Of a stretch of 64,000 nucleotides of DNA, positions 59,458-64,000 are shown piece after piece. Source of the stretch: a bacterium Scap17. GTDB lineage: Bacteria > Pseudomonadota > Gammaproteobacteria > Pseudomonadales > Halomonadaceae. A program made the translations under genes and the position numbers. Numbering within the stretch: the first letter of the stretch is position 1; every line of letters starts with the position of its first letter. Below the pieces are notes generated by a model, which made no database searches, was not told where the DNA came from, and worked only from the letters and a program-made list of their open reading frames with translations. Location of the stretch: the NCBI GenBank assembly GCA_013376735.1, contig VINJ01000001.1, forward strand, positions 2,666,001 through 2,730,000, given 5' to 3'.

Positions 59458-61188
59458 TCAGGCAGTGGCGTCCGGCACCGATGGGGCCGCTCCTTCAAGG
59501 CTCGGGCTTGTCTCGGGTAGCGTGCGCATGGCGCGCATATGCCCTTTCACCTCTACCTCGCGATGCCAGCTCAGCGCCTGCTCCAGACAATGTGGCGTGT
59601 GGCCGCCACGCTGGCACGCCTGTTCGAAGTAGGCGCGCAGCGCAGGGCGATAGCTCGGGTCCGAGCAGTTCTCGATCACCTGCACCGCCCGCTCGCGTGG
59701 CGCCAGACCGCGCAGGTCCGCCAGCCCATGCTCGGTGACCAGGATATCGACATCGTGCTCGGTGTGGTCCACGTGGCTGGCGAACGGCACCACGCTCGAG
59801 ATATCACCGCCCTTGGCCAGTGACTTGGTGATGAACACCGACAGCTGGGCGTTGCGCGCGAAATCGCCGGAACCGCCGATACCATTCATCATCCGCGTGC
59901 CGCAGACGTGGGTGGAATTGACGTTGCCATAGATATCGAATTCCAGCGCCGTATTGACCGCGATCACGCCAAGGCGCCGCACGATACCGGGATGGTTGGA
60001 GAGCTCCTGCGGGCGCAGGATCAGGCGATCACGGTAGCGCTCGAGGTCCTTCCACAGCGTACGGCCACGCTCCTCGGTGACGGTGATGGAAGAGCCGGAG
60101 GCGAAATCGAGCTTGCCGGCATCCAGCAGGTCAAAGGTCGAATCCTGCAGCACCTCCGAGTACATGGTCAGGTGCTCGAAGGGCCCTTCCTTCAAGCCAC
60201 TCATCACCGCGTTGGCCATGCTGCCGATGCCGGCCTGCAGCGGCAGCAGCGCCGGCGTCAGGCGCCCCAGCGCGACCTCCTGCTTGAGCAGTTCGACCAG
60301 ATGGCCCGCCATGCGCTCGGTGCCGTCATCCGGGGGCGTGCAGGTCGAGGGGCTGTCACTGCCGCGGGTCAGCACGATGGCCGCGATTCTGGCGGGGTCG
60401 ATGGGGATATATGGCGTGCCGATGCGCGAATCCGGCGCGACCACCGGAATCGGCTGCCGACTGGGGCGCATCTGCGGAATATAGATGTCGTGCAACCCTT
60501 CAAGCGCCGCCGGCGACTCGAGATTGAGCTCGATGATCACCTTGTCGGCGAGAATCGCATAGCTGGCCGAGTTGCCCACCGAGGTGGTCGGCACGATGCC
60601 GCCATAGGCGGTGATGGCGCTGGCCTCGATCACCGCGATGTCCATGTCGCTCAGCTGGTGGTTGCGCAGAAGCTCCACCGTCTCGGACAGGTGCTGATCC
60701 ATGAACATCACTTCGCCGGCGTTGATGGCGCGGCGCAGCACCGGGTCGACCTGAAACGGCATGCGCCGCGCCAACATGTGGGCATCCGCCATCTGGCCGT
60801 CGAGGTCATTGCCCAGCGAGGCGCCGGTCATCAGCGTGATGGAGAACGGCTCGCGACGTGCTTTCTCGACCAGCGCCAGCGGCAGCGCCTTGGCCTCCCC
60901 CGCCCGCGTGAAACCGCTCATGCCCACCGTCATGCCATCGTGAATCAATTCGGCGGCCTGGCTGGCGCTCATCTGGCGCGACTGCCAGTCAGGCCAACGG
61001 CAGCGGCGCGCGATCTCGGCGTGCTGCTCCGGGGTCAGCTCGCCGACCTCCATACGCGCCAGCAGCGAGAAGACCTCGCTTGATGCAGCTGCTGCGACAG
61101 GCGCGGCTGATGCCTCGGAAGCAGTGGAGGCTGCGGAGGCTGACGGAGCATGAGGCGTGAAACTGGAGCGAGAACCGGATGAAGACAC
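59458..61188 (-). CDS. Acetyl-CoA hydrolase/CoA-transferase family protein
   Basis: About 576 residues. The two CoA-transferase halves are clear: LIHDGMTVGMSGFTRAGEAKALPLALVEKARR and GIGSMANAVMSGLKEGPFEHLTMYSEVLQDSTFDLLDAGKLDFASGSSI. Later motifs are GNVNSTHVCGTRMMNGIGGSGDFARNAQLSVF and TEHGLADLRGLAPRERA. Members are acetyl-CoA hydrolases (Ach1) or succinyl-CoA:acetate CoA-transferases. I chose GTG 61188 with AGGAGG 10 bases upstream; this leaves about 45 Ala/Ser-rich residues before homology begins near MEVGELTPEQ at 61053, an alternative start. Confidence 0.85.
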   Translation of the reverse strand: MSSSGSRSSFTPHAPSASAASTASEASAAPVAAAASSEVFSLLARMEVGELTPEQHAEIARRCRWPDWQSRQMSASQAAELIHDGMTVGMSGFTRAGEAKALPLALVEKARREPFSITLMTGASLGNDLDGQMADAHMLARRMPFQVDPVLRRAINAGEVMFMDQHLSETVELLRNHQLSDMDIAVIEASAITAYGGIVPTTSVGNSASYAILADKVIIELNLESPAALEGLHDIYIPQMRPSRQPIPVVAPDSRIGTPYIPIDPARIAAIVLTRGSDSPSTCTPPDDGTERMAGHLVELLKQEVALGRLTPALLPLQAGIGSMANAVMSGLKEGPFEHLTMYSEVLQDSTFDLLDAGKLDFASGSSITVTEERGRTLWKDLERYRDRLILRPQELSNHPGIVRRLGVIAVNTALEFDIYGNVNSTHVCGTRMMNGIGGSGDFARNAQLSVFITKSLAKGGDISSVVPFASHVDHTEHDVDILVTEHGLADLRGLAPRERAVQVIENCSDPSYRPALRAYFEQACQRGGHTPHCLEQALSWHREVEVKGHMRAMRTLPETSPSLEGAAPSVPDATA

Positions 61189-61432
61189 GACGGCAGAACC
61201 TCCTGAAGGGCAAGACACCACGAAATGAGCAAACAAGGCACTGGCAAGGCGCAGACCTAGCCAAGCCTGAAATAGCCAAGGCTGTAATAACCAGGCACTG
61301 GCTTTCAGCATCCCACGCAGTACGCCGCCCCCGCATCAGGCCTTGGTCGCAAGACGGTGGCAGCGGCTGGAACCCGGCGGTGCACAAAGGGCGACGCAAC
61401 ACTCGGCGCACATGACGGCGGTGAGACACGAA

Positions 61433-61459
61433 AAAGCCCGCTCATGAAGAGCGGGCTTT
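61433..61459 (-). terminator. Terminator of the downstream lysR gene
   Basis: AAAGCCCGCTC (61433-61443) pairs with GAGCGGGCTTT (61449-61459) over ATGAA. Five A residues on the left become a U-run on the minus strand, so it ends lysR transcription 30 bases after its stop. Confidence 0.72.
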
Positions 61460-61488
61460 CGAAAGGCGCAGACAATGGACGCGAGGCA

Positions 61489-62430
61489 TTACACCATACT
61501 GTCGAAGTCCATGTTGTCGAAGCTTTCCGGCGCATCGGCGTAGCCGTAGAGCGTATTGCGACGCTGCAGGCGGAATTCACCCAGCAGCTGCTCGTAGCGG
61601 CGCGGCACCTCGGCATTGTCACGCGTGACGATGTAGAGGTTCTCGTAGACGGCTTCGGTCAGCGGCATCTCGCGCACCTGACGTTGCCACGGCGAGGTCT
61701 CCAGCACCGTGCGCGAGACGACGGTGAAGCCCAGACCACGCGCCACGGCGTCCAGCACCATGCCGATATCGTTGGTGAAGCCCTGCTGCGGGAAGTGGCT
61801 CATGGAGCGGAATTCGCCGGCGAAGTTCTCACGCAGCAAGGCACTGGCATTGTTGACGCCATCGGCGTAATTCATGAAGCCCAGCGCCATCAGCTCGTTG
61901 AGACTGTTGCCGGCGAAGTCGGCGGGCACCACCAGGCACAGCGGCTCCTGATGCCACAGCTCGAAGTTCAGGTCGGGATGCTTGACCGGCTCGGTGACGA
62001 TGCCCAGGTCGAAACGACCCGCCAGCACGTCCTGCACGATCTCGGAATTGAAGGCGAAGCTGTAGCTGACCGTCAGCCCCGGATGCTGCTGCTGATAGCC
62101 CAGCGTGAACGGATAGAACATCAGCCCGACGCTTGAGGGACTGGCCACGCGGCATTCGCCGCTGTCCGGGGAATCATCATCCAGCGAGTGCATGAACTGG
62201 GTGTGCTCGGCGAACAGCTTGATGGAGTAGTCATAGCAGCGACGCCCCGCTGCGGTCAGCGAGAACTTGCGTCCCTGGCGATTGAGCAGCGAGCGGCCCA
62301 GATACTGCTCCAGCTTGCGAATATGCTGGCTGACGCCGGGCTGGGTCATCTCCAGCTTGCGCGCGGTATGGGTAAAGCTGCCGGTCTCCACCAGTGTGAT
62401 GAAGGTACGAAAATACTGGGCGTTGAACAT
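61489..62430 (-). CDS. LysR-family transcriptional regulator
   Basis: 313 residues. The winged helix (GSFTHTARKLEMTQPGVSQHIRKLEQYLGRSLLNRQG) is followed by a substrate-binding-protein-like domain. ATG 62430 is preferred; a GTG at 62445 is in frame. Its upstream region is shared with the YfcL-like gene 300 bases away, and it is followed on the same strand by the CoA-transferase gene with a terminator between. No target is evident. Confidence 0.87.
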   Translation of the reverse strand: MFNAQYFRTFITLVETGSFTHTARKLEMTQPGVSQHIRKLEQYLGRSLLNRQGRKFSLTAAGRRCYDYSIKLFAEHTQFMHSLDDDSPDSGECRVASPSSVGLMFYPFTLGYQQQHPGLTVSYSFAFNSEIVQDVLAGRFDLGIVTEPVKHPDLNFELWHQEPLCLVVPADFAGNSLNELMALGFMNYADGVNNASALLRENFAGEFRSMSHFPQQGFTNDIGMVLDAVARGLGFTVVSRTVLETSPWQRQVREMPLTEAVYENLYIVTRDNAEVPRRYEQLLGEFRLQRRNTLYGYADAPESFDNMDFDSMV

Positions 62431-62737
62431 GAAGGCACTGACCACTCACGAACGGGGGACGCGACTCGGCGCATCGTGTTGCCGGCGACGACCTGCATGA
62501 CGCAACTGCCATGTCAGCACAGGTGCCACCGACCCGCAAAGCACATGATTCTACCAGAGCTGGCCGCCATGCGCAGCGCTGCGCCCCGCCACTCTCGCGT
62601 GTTAGCATCATGGACAATGCCAGCTGCCACCCTGGCTGCGTCTGCCGTGTTCAACGTCACGATGACGCGCCCGGGCCCGGCGCTTTACCCCTGTCCTGGC
62701 CAATCTTCTGACTGGCCCGAAACACGAGATGCTTTAG

Positions 62738-63037
62738 ATGTCTGATGCTCTGGCTGCACGCGGCGAAGCCATTCACAAGGCGCTGCTCGCCATGGAAAGC
62801 GAGTGTGCCGAAAATGACCTGTTCCCGCTGGGGTACATGATTCCCCAGGTGGAACTGGTGCTGGAAAACGCCGATTACGATCCCGAGGATGTGGTCGCGG
62901 AAGACTTTGACGCCACCTTTGAAGAGTGGATGCAGCACGCCTTTGCCCAGGACAGCATGAGCGTGGACGACCGCGAGCGCATTGCTGAACTCTGGGCAGA
63001 AGCCCGGAAACGCGCCCAGACCACCGTGGGCGCCTGA
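62738..63037 (+). CDS. YfcL-like protein
   Basis: Acidic cytoplasmic protein of 99 residues. The pattern [25 protein letters not shown] followed by a helical half with [15 protein letters not shown] resembles the YfcL family in enterobacteria, which has no known function. It precedes ppnN by 16 bases and is very likely in the same transcript. The match is moderate, by eye. Confidence 0.6.
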   Translation: MSDALAARGEAIHKALLAMESECAENDLFPLGYMIPQVELVLENADYDPEDVVAEDFDATFEEWMQHAFAQDSMSVDDRERIAELWAEARKRAQTTVGA

Positions 63038-63053
63038 CACAAGGAAGACAGTC

Positions 63054-64000
63054 ATGAATTCTGTCACCAGCGAAGCGACGACCTATTCACGTGATGCCAG
63101 CTCCATGCTGGTCTCGACCATCATCTCGCCGGAAGGCAGCCTGGAAGTGCTCTCCCAGGATGAGGTCAATCGCCTGCGCGACACCTCCTCCAACGGGTTG
63201 CACGACATCCTGCGCCGCTGTGCGCTGGCCGTGCTCAACTGCGGCAGCCAGACCGATGACAGCGTCGCGGTGCTCAATGCACACAAGAATTTCGAGATCG
63301 AGGTACTGCAGCAGGACCGCGGCATTCGCCTCAAGCTCGACAATGCCCCCGGCGATGCCTTCGTCGACGGCAAGATGATCCGCGGCATTCGCGAGCATCT
63401 CTCCAGCGTGTTGCGTGACATCGTCTATGTGGCCAACGAGATTCAGAACACCCCGCGTTTCGATCTCACGACCACCGAAGGCACCACCAATGCGGTGTTC
63501 CATATCCTGCGCAACGCCGGGGCGCTGAAGTCCTCGCGTGAGCCGAGTCTGGTCACCTGCTGGGGCGGGCACTCCATCAACCGTGAGGAATACGAGTACA
63601 CCAAGGACGTGGGTTACCACCTCGGCCTGCGTGATCTCGATATCTGCACCGGGTGTGGCCCGGGCGCCATGAAGGGCCCGATGAAGGGCGCCAACGTCGC
63701 GCACGCCAAGCAGCGTCGCAAGGAAGGCCGCTATCTGGGCATCTCGGAGCCGGGCATCATCGCCGCCGAATCGCCCAATCCGATCGTCAATGAACTGATC
63801 ATCATGCCGGACATCGAGAAGCGTCTTGAAGCCTTCGTGCGTACCGCACATGGCATCATCGTCTTCCCGGGCGGCGTGGGCACCGCCGAAGAGATTCTCT
63901 ACCTGCTCGGCATTCTGCTGCACCCGGAAAACAGCGAGCTGCCGTTCCCGGTCATCTTCACCGGCCCGGCGTCCAGCGCCGAGTACTTCAAGCAGATCGA
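63054..64000 (+). CDS. ppnN: Pyrimidine/purine nucleotide 5'-monophosphate nucleosidase (3' end cut by window)
   Basis: About 315 residues of an expected ~450 are visible. The protein hydrolyses nucleoside monophosphates to base and ribose phosphate and in E. coli is stimulated by (p)ppGpp. The N-terminal domain ends near residue 140; the LOG-like Rossmann domain shows [47 protein letters not shown] and the [14 protein letters not shown] motif with the catalytic Glu. AAGGAAGA precedes the ATG. The frame runs off the window end. Confidence 0.92.
   Translation, partial: MNSVTSEATTYSRDASSMLVSTIISPEGSLEVLSQDEVNRLRDTSSNGLHDILRRCALAVLNCGSQTDDSVAVLNAHKNFEIEVLQQDRGIRLKLDNAPGDAFVDGKMIRGIREHLSSVLRDIVYVANEIQNTPRFDLTTTEGTTNAVFHILRNAGALKSSREPSLVTCWGGHSINREEYEYTKDVGYHLGLRDLDICTGCGPGAMKGPMKGANVAHAKQRRKEGRYLGISEPGIIAAESPNPIVNELIIMPDIEKRLEAFVRTAHGIIVFPGGVGTAEEILYLLGILLHPENSELPFPVIFTGPASSAEYFKQI

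Overview
The window is high-GC chromosomal DNA from a gammaproteobacterium, most likely a marine or halophilic member of the Halomonadaceae (Cobetia/Halomonas-like). This is inferred from gene content and codon use. There is no rRNA gene in the window to confirm it, and I recognised no tRNA, CRISPR array or intact prophage.

Region by region. (1) 1-5290 is an iron/heme uptake locus: a truncated HmuU-type permease, HmuV ATPase, a methyltransferase, a TonB-dependent receptor and a PadR regulator. (2) 5256-7021 is a small accessory patch: an IS3-type transposase remnant, a ribbon-helix-helix/ParE toxin-antitoxin pair with a clear palindromic operator, and a 280-bp internally deleted ISL3-type element. 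(3) 7022-8790 encodes a gamma-butyrobetaine-hydroxylase-like dioxygenase overlapping an HD-domain oxygenase. This arrangement matches TmpA/TmpB, which turn 2-trimethylaminoethylphosphonate into glycine betaine and phosphate. (4) 9051-18940 holds mixed metabolic and regulatory genes: two AIG2/GGCT-like paralogues, a GFA protein, two LysR regulators, a VOC protein, a haloacid dehalogenase, an IclR regulator, and an EmrB/EmrA-type drug efflux pair. (5) 18984-23191 is a minus-strand operon of FecCD-type permease, ATPase, binding protein, a 56-residue membrane protein and two Lin0512 paralogues, with a Fur-box-like site upstream. (6) 23627-27488 holds a Tat-exported dienelactone hydrolase, a secreted endonuclease/HhH fusion, and thiM-thiE. 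(7) 27613-34611 is ethanolamine catabolism without microcompartment genes: permease, eutC, eutB and an RpiR regulator, divergent from a class III aminotransferase and an AhpD-like protein. (8) 36025-36786 encodes a TauE/SafE permease behind a C11 tract.

(9) 36913-52865 is a complete-looking Wzx/Wzy-dependent exopolysaccharide operon on the minus strand: wza, wzc, initiating glycosyltransferase, polymerase, flippase, pyruvyl transferase, three glycosyltransferases, ugd and glmS. It lies divergent, across a 1.4-kb gene-poor region, from a yjbEFGH-type operon (54294-58989). The first gene of that operon encodes a secreted protein with long Gly-Thr-Thr repeats. Together they make a roughly 22-kb surface-polysaccharide block. 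(10) 59069-64000 holds a YkgJ-type cysteine-cluster protein, an acetyl-CoA hydrolase/CoA-transferase, a LysR regulator, a YfcL-like protein and the 5' part of ppnN, cut by the window edge.

The observations most worth following up are the TmpAB-like pair beside a decayed mobile-element patch, the collagen-like Gly-Thr-Thr YjbE analogue, the Lin0512 pair tied to an iron-type ABC transporter, and several genes of 56 residues or fewer.
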